NCBI RefSeq assembly: GCF_009761675.1
Contig: NZ_QUZH01000023.1
Span: 248,001-312,000, forward strand
Direction: 5' to 3'
Source: Bhargavaea sp. CC-171006
GTDB lineage: Bacteria > Bacillota > Bacilli > Bacillales_A > Planococcaceae
Length of the DNA: 64,000 nt
Shown: in pieces, positions 1-9,100 of the stretch
Numbering within the stretch: the stretch's first letter is position 1
Layout: the number at the start of each line of letters is the position of its first letter
Position numbers and translations under genes: made by a program
The notes under the pieces: model-generated
What the model saw: the letters and a program-made list of their open reading frames with translations, nothing else
Databases searched by the model: none
Told to the model about the DNA's origin: nothing

Positions 1-594
1 TGTGATGGCCTGGCGGATCCACCATGTTGCATAGGTACTGAACTTGAACCCTTTACGGTAGTCGAATTTCTCTACCGCTTTGATCAGGCCCATGTTCCCT
101 TCCTGAATGAGGTCGAGGAAGAGCATGCCCCGCCCTACGTAACGCTTGGCAATCGATACGACGAGGCGAAGGTTGGCTTCCGCCAGGCGTTTTTTCGCTT
201 CCTCATCCCCGTCCTCAATGCGTTTGGCCAGTGAGATTTCCTCTTCCGCAGAAAGGAGGTCGACACGGCCGATCTCTTTCAGATACATTCTGACAGGGTC
301 ATTGATCTTGACGCCGGGCGGGACGCTCAGGTCATTGAGGTCAAATTCCTCTTCTTCACCTTCTTCGCCTTTCTGGCCCTTTCCTTTGCGCTCGATTTCG
401 ATTCCCTGTTCCTCGAGTTGATCGAGGAATTCCTCGAAATGATCCGGTTCCATATCAAAAGCGGATAATTTCTCCGTTACATAGTCAAACGACAACTCGC
501 CTGCTTTCTTGCCCTGTTCAAGCAGTTGCGTCTTCATTTCCTCAATTGTCATTTCGTGTTCATGCTCATTAGACTGCCCTGAAAGGTCTGCCAT
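1..594 (-). CDS. sigA: RNA polymerase primary sigma factor SigA/RpoD (N-terminal part, cut by window edge)
   Basis: Reading the minus strand from ATG at 594 gives 198 codons of a primary sigma factor. The start is [21 protein letters not shown] short acidic region 1.1 ([12 protein letters not shown]) follows, then region 1.2 ([20 protein letters not shown]) and region 2 ([20 protein letters not shown], then ATWWIRQAI). The protein directs core RNA polymerase to housekeeping promoters. A strong GGAGGAGG ribosome binding site precedes the ATG. It lies 31 bp after dnaG, as in the classical dnaG-sigA operon. The C-terminal regions 3 and 4 fall outside the window. Confidence 0.96.
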   Translation of the reverse strand, partial: MADLSGQSNEHEHEMTIEEMKTQLLEQGKKAGELSFDYVTEKLSAFDMEPDHFEEFLDQLEEQGIEIERKGKGQKGEEGEEEEFDLNDLSVPPGVKINDPVRMYLKEIGRVDLLSAEEEISLAKRIEDGDEEAKKRLAEANLRLVVSIAKRYVGRGMLFLDLIQEGNMGLIKAVEKFDYRKGFKFSTYATWWIRQAIT

Positions 595-625
595 TTTACT
601 CCTCCTCCTGCAAAAGCCGGCACAC

Positions 626-2446
626 TCAGATTGCCGACAAGGACTTCCTCAATGCGATAATTTCCCTGGATAGTTCAAGGGCACGGCTCAGATTGCTCAT
701 CTTTTCCGCTTCCTTCGATTGTTGCAGTTTTTCGCTGATTTCCATCTCGATCCTGTATTTCGTAATATGGCGCATGCTGTCCCGAATCTCTTCTTCGGCG
801 TGTTCGCCCGAAAACTCGTTCATCGCTGTTTCCATGACGATTTTCCTCAGTTCAGGATCGTCCAGCGTTTCACAGAAGCGATGTACATCCGGTTCGCCAT
901 ATTCCTCATAAAATCCTGCAAGTCTGACGAAAATCGCTGTATATTCATCATGGAAGAACGGGCTGCCTTCCCCTGAATCCCTGAACCTGGCGAAAAGTGC
1001 TCCGTCACGGAGCATGTGGGATAAAATAATCCGCTCTGCCCTCGCAATAGGGGATTTCCGGGTTTTCCCGCGCGGAATGGCCGGCTCTGAAGGCGGGTTT
1101 TCCGGCGGCGGAGCGTTCCTTTCCTTCCGGGTATGGCGGGCTTCCGATTTCCTGAACTGCGCAGTGAGCGCCTCCACAGAGACGCCCGTTTCCTCTGCAA
1201 GCTGCTTCAGGTAAAGGTCACGCTCGACAGGGGTAGTCTTCCCGGCCAGTTCCTCCAGAACTTCGTGGATATACTGAAGGAGATCATTTTCATTCTTCAG
1301 GTTTTTATCACGTTTGGCATACATCATCGAGAACGACAAAAGTGTATGCGGCTGGCCGATGATTGTTTCCCTGAATGCCTCTCCTCCGTACTTTTTAAGG
1401 TAATCATCCGGATCCATGCCTTCGGGCACGATGGCCACCTTGGCGTCCAGGCGGTTTGAGGGGAACATCCGGCTGAACCTTCTTGCCGCTTCCCATCCCG
1501 CGTTATCGCCATCGGTACAGATGATGACCTCGTTGGTCACACGCCCCAGCATCGAAAGATGCTTGTCCGACATCGATGTGCCCATCAGGGCGACACCGGA
1601 CTGGATCCCTGCGGCATCCGCCGAAATGACATCCATGAATCCTTCAAACAATATTACATTACCCGATTTGCGGGCTGCGAGACGTGCATTGTGGTAATTA
1701 TAGAGAATTTCGCTCTTGTTGAAGATCGGTGACTCGGGGCTGTTCAGGTACTTTGGTTCGTTTCCGGTCTTTTCGATGACTCGTCCGGAGAACCCCACCG
1801 TTTTCCCGTTCATATCGAGGAGAGGAAACATGACACGGTTCCGGAATCGGTCAAACGCACCATTTCCGTTTTCGGGCAGGATGGCCAATCCGGCTTCCGC
1901 CATCTCTTCCTCGCTGAAGCCTTTTCGCCTCAGAAGGGTGACAAGCGATTCCCGGCTGCCCAGCGACCAGCCGATACCGAACTTATCGATGATTTCTTTC
2001 GTGAAGCCGCGTCCGCGCAGATATTCGAGCGCTACCTCCCCTTCCACCGTATTCAGAAGCAGATGACGGTAAAATTCTGCCGCGTACCTGTGCGCATCCA
2101 GAAGCCGTCGGTGGCCTGAGGGAATCTGCCGTTCACTGCCGGCACCCTCACCCGTCTCCACCTCGACTCCAGTACGTGCTCCCAGTTTGGCCACTGCCTC
2201 AACGAACGACAGGTTTTCGACATCCATGACGAACGTGATGGCATTCCCGCCTGCCCCGCAACCGAAGCAGTGGAACATCTGCTTGTCCTCGGACACCGAG
2301 AAAGATGGAGAATTTTCATCATGGAACGGGCACAGCCCGAACCAGTTCCTTCCCCTCTTCGTCAACTGGACATACTCACCGATCAGTCCGACAATATCTG
2401 TCTGGGAACGGATTGTTTCGATCTTCTCCTCAGGAATCCGTTTCAT
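626..2446 (-). CDS. dnaG: DNA primase DnaG
   Basis: 606 aa, the usual length for Bacillales primase, which makes RNA primers at the replication fork. The N-terminal CHC2 zinc ribbon has C39, H42, C60 and C63 (CPFH ... CFGC). The TOPRIM domain is visible around [17 protein letters not shown] and [16 protein letters not shown]-terminal helicase-binding region follows. An in-frame TGA two codons upstream fixes ATG 2446 as the earliest start. The only Shine-Dalgarno-like bases (GAAGG) abut the ATG, which is unusually close and suggests modest translation. It is followed 31 bp later by sigA, so the two are probably co-transcribed from the promoter near 2600. Confidence 0.97.
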   Translation of the reverse strand: MKRIPEEKIETIRSQTDIVGLIGEYVQLTKRGRNWFGLCPFHDENSPSFSVSEDKQMFHCFGCGAGGNAITFVMDVENLSFVEAVAKLGARTGVEVETGEGAGSERQIPSGHRRLLDAHRYAAEFYRHLLLNTVEGEVALEYLRGRGFTKEIIDKFGIGWSLGSRESLVTLLRRKGFSEEEMAEAGLAILPENGNGAFDRFRNRVMFPLLDMNGKTVGFSGRVIEKTGNEPKYLNSPESPIFNKSEILYNYHNARLAARKSGNVILFEGFMDVISADAAGIQSGVALMGTSMSDKHLSMLGRVTNEVIICTDGDNAGWEAARRFSRMFPSNRLDAKVAIVPEGMDPDDYLKKYGGEAFRETIIGQPHTLLSFSMMYAKRDKNLKNENDLLQYIHEVLEELAGKTTPVERDLYLKQLAEETGVSVEALTAQFRKSEARHTRKERNAPPPENPPSEPAIPRGKTRKSPIARAERIILSHMLRDGALFARFRDSGEGSPFFHDEYTAIFVRLAGFYEEYGEPDVHRFCETLDDPELRKIVMETAMNEFSGEHAEEEIRDSMRHITKYRIEMEISEKLQQSKEAEKMSNLSRALELSREIIALRKSLSAI

Positions 2447-2464
2447 CCTTCACACCACACTTTC

Positions 2465-2494
2465 GGTCGTACGGTCGTACTCTCGAATTCGAGA
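2465..2494. repeat. Short tandem repeat and palindrome in the dnaG leader
   Basis: Two exact copies of GGTCGTAC (2465-2472 and 2473-2480) abut a perfect 14-bp palindrome TCTCGAATTCGAGA (2481-2494). All lie in the untranslated leader between the dnaG promoter and start codon. They could be an operator or an RNA hairpin. No known regulator is recognised. Confidence 0.5.
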
Positions 2495-2583
2495 TTCAAG
2501 AAGAGAATCCTTCATTCTTCGACAAAAAAGTGCGCAGGAGGGAAGAAAACTGCCCACTACGCGCATTTTATTCACAATATACA

Positions 2584-2612
2584 ATTATAATACGCTTCAC
2601 CGTACATTTCCA
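2584..2612 (-). promoter_or_regulatory. Sigma-A-type promoter for dnaG-sigA
   Basis: On the minus strand TGGAAA (2607-2612) is followed after 17 bp by a perfect TATAAT (2584-2589). Transcription would start near 2577, giving a leader of about 130 nt to dnaG. The remainder of the 256-bp gap between dnaG and ppsR holds the short repeats and the ppsR terminator. Confidence 0.6.
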
Positions 2613-2663
2613 CCATTAAAGAACATTTTCTTGAACTTCAGCGATACTTTCTGAAACGGCTGC

Positions 2664-2697
2664 AAAAAAAGAACCGGCCTTCCGAAGAGGCGGTTCT
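2664..2697 (-). terminator. Rho-independent terminator after ppsR
   Basis: On the minus strand the arms AGAACCG and CGGTTCT enclose an inner CCT/AGG stem with a TTCG-type loop. A run of seven T follows. It begins 6 bp past the ppsR stop codon. Confidence 0.85.
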
Positions 2698-2702
2698 GCC
2701 GT

Positions 2703-3518
2703 TCATCGTTCACGCTTCTGCTTGATATTCAGAATAATGTTGGCGGTCTCTTCGACTGCCCGGTCGGTCACATCAATGACCCTGCAGCCGATCTTGTCCG
2801 CCACCGAGTAGAAATGATCGATTTCTGCTTTGATTCTCTCGATTTTCGCATAATTCGCATCATCTTTCAATCCGAGCGCCTTCAGCCGCTCTTTGCGTAT
2901 CGAGTTCAGTTTCTCCGGCGAAATCACGAGCCCGAAGCACTTATCCGGGTCAATTTTGAACAGCTCTTCGGGAGGGTTCACTTCCGGAACGAGCGGCACG
3001 TTTGCGACCTTATAGCGCTTATGTGCAAGGTATTGGGACAATGGGGTCTTGGATGTGCGTGACACCCCGATGAGGACAATGTCCGCCAGCAGCAGGCCCC
3101 GGGGATCCCTGCCGTCATCGTACTTGACGGCAAATTCGATTGCCTCGATTTTCTGGAAATAGTCTTCATCCAGCATGCGGACGCGTCCGGGCTCCTCAGA
3201 GGCCCGCTCGTTCAGCGTATTGCCGATTACATCGATGATCGGGCCAAGAAGGTCGATTGATGGGATATTTCTTCGCTCACACTCCCGCCGGATATAGGTC
3301 CTCATCTCTTCCTTTACCAAAGTGTAGAGGATGATGGCATGCTGCTCGGCGGCGATTTCCGTGATTTCATGGAGCTGGTCGGTCGATTCCACATGCGGAA
3401 TCCGCTTGACGGCGGTTGATTCAAAGTCCTTGCGGAACTGGCTGATTGCCGCTTTTGCCACCAGATCTCCGGTCTCGCCGATCGAATCGGATACGATATA
3501 CATTTTCAGTTGATTCAT
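2703..3518 (-). CDS. ppsR: PPDK regulatory protein family (YqfL-type kinase/pyrophosphorylase)
   Basis: 271 aa from ATG 3518 ([20 protein letters not shown]). Upstream in-frame codons encode no conserved residues, and GAGAGGTG lies just before this ATG. The family (DUF299/Kinase-PPPase) shows SDSIGETG at the N-terminus and the P-loop-like [15 protein letters not shown] in the middle. It reversibly phosphorylates pyruvate phosphate dikinase or acts in CcpN-linked gluconeogenic control. It lies 10 bp after ccpN in the same direction, reproducing the ccpN-yqfL pair of B. subtilis. B. subtilis yqxD, normally between this gene and dnaG, is absent. Confidence 0.93.
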   Translation of the reverse strand: MNQLKMYIVSDSIGETGDLVAKAAISQFRKDFESTAVKRIPHVESTDQLHEITEIAAEQHAIILYTLVKEEMRTYIRRECERRNIPSIDLLGPIIDVIGNTLNERASEEPGRVRMLDEDYFQKIEAIEFAVKYDDGRDPRGLLLADIVLIGVSRTSKTPLSQYLAHKRYKVANVPLVPEVNPPEELFKIDPDKCFGLVISPEKLNSIRKERLKALGLKDDANYAKIERIKAEIDHFYSVADKIGCRVIDVTDRAVEETANIILNIKQKRER

Positions 3519-3528
3519 TGGGCACCTC

Positions 3529-4167
3529 TCACAAATCGTGATTTTCCGCCAGCGACAGGAACGCCGAGGTGATGTTTGTCTTGGTGATGCGGCCGATGAC
3601 TGAAAGTCCTTTATCGGTTTCTTCGACAACAGGCAGCGCATCAATCTGCCGTTCAATCAGCACCTTGGCCACATGGACAAGCGCCTCGTTTTTCCTGCAA
3701 TAAGCGATGTTCGGCATCCTCGTCATGATCATATGCACGGGGATCTTCTCCAGGTCGGTGCTGCCGATTGCTGTTCTGAGGAGATCCTTCCTTGAAAGGA
3801 TGCCGGTCAGCTTGGACTGGTCATCCACGACAATCAGCGTTCCGACGTCTTCGAGGAACATCTGCGTGATCGCATCATAGACGGAAAGCGATTCCTGGAC
3901 AACAACCGGAATCGACTGAAAATCCCGCACCTTCATGTTCATCATGTTTTCTGTCAGATGCTGATCCTTTTTCTTGCCCGAATAAAAGTAGCCTACTCGC
4001 GGACGGGCGTCGAGAAAGCCTGCCATTGTCAGGATGGCAAGGTCGGGCCGGATCGTGGCACGGGTCAGGCTGAGCCGTTCGGCAATCTGTTCGCCTGTGA
4101 TCGGCCCGTCGGCCTTCACGATCTCCAGGATCTCATCCTGACGCTTATTGAGTTCCATACGACTCAC
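3529..4167 (-). CDS. ccpN: Transcriptional repressor CcpN (HTH plus two CBS domains)
   Basis: 212 aa, the same length as B. subtilis CcpN, which represses gluconeogenic genes during growth on glucose. The N-terminal winged helix ([20 protein letters not shown]) is followed by tandem CBS domains (about residues 78-140 and 145-205; [20 protein letters not shown], then IDALPVVEE). The start is GTG 4167 by length agreement with the family. ATG 4158, three codons in, has a better-spaced AGGAT ribosome binding site and may be the one used. ppsR follows 10 bp later. The promoter region is shared with divergent glyS. Confidence 0.94.
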   Translation of the reverse strand: MSRMELNKRQDEILEIVKADGPITGEQIAERLSLTRATIRPDLAILTMAGFLDARPRVGYFYSGKKKDQHLTENMMNMKVRDFQSIPVVVQESLSVYDAITQMFLEDVGTLIVVDDQSKLTGILSRKDLLRTAIGSTDLEKIPVHMIMTRMPNIAYCRKNEALVHVAKVLIERQIDALPVVEETDKGLSVIGRITKTNITSAFLSLAENHDL

Positions 4168-4198
4168 ATCCTGTACTTGATGGGTAATAGCCTAGTTC

Positions 4199-4228
4199 AT
4201 TATATCCGAATCTCCCGCCGATTGCGAA
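4199..4228 (-). promoter_or_regulatory. Sigma-A-type promoter for ccpN-ppsR
   Basis: A perfect TATAAT (4199-4204, minus strand) lies 18 bp from TTCGCA (4223-4228). The -35 bases overlap the -35 of the divergent glyS promoter. Confidence 0.55.
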
Positions 4229-4250
4229 ACGATTCATCCCATGCTACAAT
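4222..4250 (+). promoter_or_regulatory. Sigma-A-type extended -10 promoter for glyS
   Basis: TTGCGA (4222-4227), 17 bp, then TACAAT (4245-4250) preceded by TGC, an extended -10. The start site would be near 4257, at the head of the T-box leader. Confidence 0.65.
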
Positions 4251-4256
4251 ATTGAC

Positions 4257-4457
4257 AAAGTTCATACGGCGATGATGGGACAATCAAGTAGTATCCGGCA
4301 AAAGCGAGCAGGGATGGTGAAAGCCTGCATGGATATGAAGCGGCACCCCTGAGCTGAACTCTCTGAAAGAGGGCCGGTAAACCCGGCCAATCGGGGTGGA
4401 ACCGCGGGTCATCAGGCACCCGTCCCCGGACGCAATGTCCGGGGACGGGTGCTTTTT
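4257..4457 (+). promoter_or_regulatory. Glycine T-box riboswitch of glyS
   Basis: The leader senses uncharged tRNA-Gly. The stem I specifier-loop AGTA is near 4288 and pairs via GTATCC with GGATAT. The probable specifier GGC is at 4342-4344 and is followed by A. The conserved T-box GGGTGGAACCGCGG is at 4394-4407. The terminator stem spans 4416-4452 (GCACCCGTCCCCGGAC and its complement) and is followed by TTTTT. Antitermination when glycyl-tRNA is uncharged would allow glyS transcription. Confidence 0.95.
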
Positions 4458-4534
4458 GTATGGGTTGCTGATTCAACCCGGTCCGGCAACGTCCCGGACA
4501 TCGCCTGTATGAAAATTACGAGGAGGAAACAGAC

Positions 4535-5914
4535 ATGACTTCAATGGAAACGATCGTCAATCTGGCCAAGCACCGTGGATTTGTCTTCCCGGGCTCCGAC
4601 ATCTACGGCGGCCTTGCCAACACATGGGATTACGGCCCGCTGGGAGTGGAACTGAAGAACAACATCAAAAAGGCCTGGTGGAAGAAATTCGTACAGGAGT
4701 CCCCTTACAATGTCGGCCTCGATGCCGCCATCCTCATGAATCCGAAGGTCTGGCAGGCATCGGGCCATGTCGGCAACTTCAACGACCCGATGATCGACTG
4801 CAAAAGCTGTAAAGCCCGCCACCGCGCGGATAAGCTGATTGAAAATAAACTCGAGGCCGAAGGAAATGAACTGGTCGTCGACGGCATGCCGTTTGAGAAA
4901 ATGCAGGAGCTCATCCGTGAGCATGACATCAGCTGCCCGGACTGTGGAGCTCAGGACTTCACGGAGATCCGCCAGTTCAACCTGATGTTCAAGACCTCCC
5001 AGGGTGTGACGGATTCTTCCTCTAACGACATCTACCTCCGTCCCGAGACGGCACAGGGTATCTTCGTCAACTTCAAAAACGTCCAGCGGTCCATGCGCAA
5101 AAAGTTGCCGTTCGGAATCGCGCAGGTCGGCAAGAGCTTCAGGAACGAAATCACGCCGGGCAACTTCACTTTCCGTACACGCGAGTTTGAACAGATGGAG
5201 CTGGAATTCTTCTGCAAGCCGGGTGAAGACCTCGAGTGGTATGCATACTGGCGCGATTTCTGCAAAAACTGGCTTGACCAGCTGAACATGACGGATGAAA
5301 ACGTCCGCCTGCGGGAGCACGATAAAGAAGAGCTTTCCCATTACTCAAATGCAACGGTCGACATCGAATACAAATTCCCGTTCGGCTGGGGCGAACTTTG
5401 GGGCATCGCAGACCGGACCGACTTTGACCTGAAGCGTCACATGGAGCATTCCGGCGAAGACTTCACCATGACGGATGCGGAAACAGGAGAAAAGTACGTC
5501 CCTTACTGCATTGAGCCTTCCCTCGGCGCAGACCGCGTCACGCTGGCTTTCATATGCGATGCATATGAAGAGGAGAAAATCGGCGAGGATGACCGGCGCA
5601 CGGTCCTCCGCTTCCACCCGGCGCTCGCGCCTTTCAAGGCTGCTGTCCTTCCGCTTTCCAAGAAACTTTCGGATGAAGCACAGGATGTCTGGGCTGAACT
5701 GCGCAAGTCATTCCCGGTGGATTACGATGAATCCCAGTCGATCGGGAAACGCTACCGTCGCCAGGATGAAATCGGCACACCATTCTGCATCACCTACGAC
5801 TTCGATTCCAAGGAAGACGGACAAGTCACGGTCCGCCATCGCGACACGATGGAGCAGGAACGCATGCCGATCAGCGAAGTCCGTGCATTCATCGAACAGC
5901 GCCTTGAATTCTGA
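4535..5914 (+). CDS. glyS: Glycyl-tRNA synthetase, single-chain (alpha2) type
   Basis: 459 aa class II synthetase that charges tRNA-Gly. It begins [18 protein letters not shown] after a GAGGAGGAAA ribosome binding site. It carries the eukaryote/archaea-like GlyRS signatures [18 protein letters not shown], a zinc-type insertion (CKSCKARH ... CPDCGAQDF), the motif 2 region FRNEITP with [13 protein letters not shown], and the motif 3 region [13 protein letters not shown]. The anticodon-binding domain follows from about residue 360. B. subtilis has the unrelated GlyQ/GlyS heterotetramer at this position, so the enzyme class has been exchanged while the locus and T-box control remain. Confidence 0.97.
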   Translation: MTSMETIVNLAKHRGFVFPGSDIYGGLANTWDYGPLGVELKNNIKKAWWKKFVQESPYNVGLDAAILMNPKVWQASGHVGNFNDPMIDCKSCKARHRADKLIENKLEAEGNELVVDGMPFEKMQELIREHDISCPDCGAQDFTEIRQFNLMFKTSQGVTDSSSNDIYLRPETAQGIFVNFKNVQRSMRKKLPFGIAQVGKSFRNEITPGNFTFRTREFEQMELEFFCKPGEDLEWYAYWRDFCKNWLDQLNMTDENVRLREHDKEELSHYSNATVDIEYKFPFGWGELWGIADRTDFDLKRHMEHSGEDFTMTDAETGEKYVPYCIEPSLGADRVTLAFICDAYEEEKIGEDDRRTVLRFHPALAPFKAAVLPLSKKLSDEAQDVWAELRKSFPVDYDESQSIGKRYRRQDEIGTPFCITYDFDSKEDGQVTVRHRDTMEQERMPISEVRAFIEQRLEF

Positions 5915-5925
5915 TAGTTATATGA

Positions 5926-5957
5926 AAAAGGCAGTCCGCAGTTGCGGACTGCCTTTT
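5926..5957. terminator. Bidirectional terminator between glyS and recO
   Basis: A perfect 15-bp inverted repeat (AAAAGGCAGTCCGCA, GT loop, complement) has A-run and T-run flanks on both sides. It can serve both convergent genes, glyS (+) and recO (-). Confidence 0.9.
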
Positions 5958-6028
5958 CCGTGCGCGAGGACAGTCGGTAAAGTGATAGACTCGGTATTTC
6001 CGCCCGGTAATTTCCCGGGAAACCGAGG

Positions 6029-6862
6029 TTATTCATCCTCGCCCGGTGCAGTCTCTTCTGAACTATTTTCACCCTGTCCGTCCCGGTCTCCTGCCGGTTT
6101 ACGGTCTTCCCTCCCGAATGCCGGCATCCGGTCAAGCTGATCAAGGAAGGAAGCTGATTTCAGTCGGAGGCCCACCTGTTCATCATAGATGGTTCTTATA
6201 ATCTTCCGCATGAACTTTTTTGTCGCGGGTTTCAGCGTCAGCTTGCCGACCTGCTCAATCGGTACCGTGTAAAACGTCCGGATCAGGCGGAGATGTGCCG
6301 GTGACAGCCGGATCAGGTAAGGATCGACATGAAAACAGCGGTGGCAGAGGAAGCCGATTTCCTGGAAGGAAAACGCGAACTCCCCCTCTGTCGCCCCGCA
6401 GCTTGCACACTGATGAAGGACGGGATGTATTCCGGCTACAGGAAGCATTTTCCATTCTACAAACAGGGTGATCGCTTCCGAATCGTACTCCTCATCGATG
6501 GCGTGGAACGCTTGTCTGAGCAGTTCAAACTGGGCAGGGGACGGCTGATTATCCTCGATCAGACGGTCCATCAGCTCGGCGATGTAACTTGCATAGGCCG
6601 TTGCGGTGATGTCCTGATGAAGATGGCGCATCGGGTCCAGCGGATCCCCGGACTGCAGCGTTCCCATGCCCCTCCCTTTGTAAACCATGAAGATACCGTG
6701 TGTGAACGGCTGTGTGACGGCAGCAAGACGGCTTGCCGGCTTTCTTGCCCCCCTTGCCATAGCAGTCACTTTGCCGGCCTCTCTGGTCAGGAGTGTCACT
6801 ATTTTATTCGTTTCGCCATATGGGCCGGTGCGAAGGACAATCCCTTCCCATTTGTTCAGCAT
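6029..6862 (-). CDS. recO: DNA repair protein RecO
   Basis: 277 aa from ATG 6862 (MLNKWEGIVLRTGPYGETNK), preceded by GGGAGGGGAG. An N-terminal OB fold is followed by a helical domain with a four-cysteine zinc site (CASC ... CHRC). RecO loads RecA on SSB-coated single-stranded DNA with RecR and RecF. It is about 20 residues longer than B. subtilis RecO because of an acidic, disordered tail (GENSSEETAPGEDE). It sits 57 bp after era. The small gene yqzL found there in B. subtilis is missing. Confidence 0.95.
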   Translation of the reverse strand: MLNKWEGIVLRTGPYGETNKIVTLLTREAGKVTAMARGARKPASRLAAVTQPFTHGIFMVYKGRGMGTLQSGDPLDPMRHLHQDITATAYASYIAELMDRLIEDNQPSPAQFELLRQAFHAIDEEYDSEAITLFVEWKMLPVAGIHPVLHQCASCGATEGEFAFSFQEIGFLCHRCFHVDPYLIRLSPAHLRLIRTFYTVPIEQVGKLTLKPATKKFMRKIIRTIYDEQVGLRLKSASFLDQLDRMPAFGREDRKPAGDRDGQGENSSEETAPGEDE

Positions 6863-6890
6863 TCGCTCCCCTCCCTCCCCGGATGTGAAG

Positions 6891-6915
6891 AAAAGCGCGG
6901 GCACCCGGCCCGCGC
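6891..6915 (-). terminator. Attenuator-like hairpin between era and recO
   Basis: On the minus strand GCGCGGGC and GCCCGCGC form a perfect 8-bp stem with a 5-nt loop, followed by TTTTC. The short T-run suggests partial termination that lowers recO relative to era. Confidence 0.6.
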
Positions 6916-6919
6916 CTTG

Positions 6920-8231
<1,312 letters not shown>

Positions 8232-8241
8232 TTAACCACCT

Positions 8242-8607
8242 TTAAAATAAGAGATTCATCCATTTGGGTATGAAGATGATGCATCCGATAACGGCGCTTG
8301 CCACGGCAAAGGCCAGGACTGCGCCTGCGGCAACATCCTTCGCCTGTCCGGCAAGCGGATGATGTTCGCGGGATACCAGGTCCACGACCCGTTCAATGGC
8401 AGTGTTCACCAGTTCCAGGGCAAAGACGCCGCCGAACAGCAGGATGACAATCAGCCATTCCGAAGTGGATAGTCCGGTCACCCATCCTGCGGCGGTCACG
8501 ATCAGTGCGGCAAGGACATGAAATCTGAAATTCTGCTCTCTCCCAAATGCATGTACGATTCCCCTCCAGGCATAACGGAATGACCGGAAAAGCTTACGGA
8601 CGTCCAT
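8242..8607 (-). CDS. dgkA: Undecaprenol kinase / diacylglycerol kinase family
   Basis: 121 aa integral membrane kinase with three predicted membrane helices and the family signature ELVNTAIERVVDL. In Gram-positives this family phosphorylates undecaprenol to recycle the cell-wall lipid carrier. ATG 8607 (MDVRKLFRSFRYAWRGI) is chosen because it matches family length. It overlaps the end of ybeY by 14 nt. Confidence 0.93.
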   Translation of the reverse strand: MDVRKLFRSFRYAWRGIVHAFGREQNFRFHVLAALIVTAAGWVTGLSTSEWLIVILLFGGVFALELVNTAIERVVDLVSREHHPLAGQAKDVAAGAVLAFAVASAVIGCIIFIPKWMNLLF

Positions 8608-9082
8608 CCGTGTCACGTCCGAGACCGAATGACTCCAGGATTTCATCCTGTCGGCCGAACATCGTGCGTTCGTCCTCTTCGTTCATGTGGTCATACCCAA
8701 GCAGATGGAGAAAACCGTGAAGTGCCAGGAAGCCGATTTCCCGCTCCCGGCTATGCCCGTATTCTCCGGCCTGACGGTCCGCCGTCTCCGTTGAGATAAG
8801 GATGTCTCCGAGAAGCCGCGGCATGCCTTCCGGACCGTTTATGGCCATCTCCCCTTCGACCGACTCTTCAAGGGCGAATGAGATGACATCGGTCGCCCGG
8901 TCCTTGTCACGGTAATCCCTGTTGATCGTCCTGATGGATTCATCGTCCATGAACGTGACTGAGACCTCAGCCTCGCCGACTTTCTCCATCTCTGCGGCAT
9001 GTTCAAGCAGGCGCAAGACCAGTTGCTGATCTTTTTCCCCAACTGTACCGGTTTCATCCAACATATCGATAGTAAGTGTCAT
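8594..9082 (-). CDS. ybeY: Endoribonuclease YbeY
   Basis: 162 aa single-strand-specific RNase involved in 16S rRNA 3'-end maturation and 70S quality control. The metal-binding signature HGFLHLLGYDH is intact near residue 130. It interacts functionally with Era and S21, both encoded nearby. It overlaps dgkA and lies 18 bp after pgpH. Confidence 0.96.
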   Translation of the reverse strand: MTLTIDMLDETGTVGEKDQQLVLRLLEHAAEMEKVGEAEVSVTFMDDESIRTINRDYRDKDRATDVISFALEESVEGEMAINGPEGMPRLLGDILISTETADRQAGEYGHSREREIGFLALHGFLHLLGYDHMNEEDERTMFGRQDEILESFGLGRDTDGRP

Positions 9083-9100
9083 AGCATGTCCTCCAGTCGG

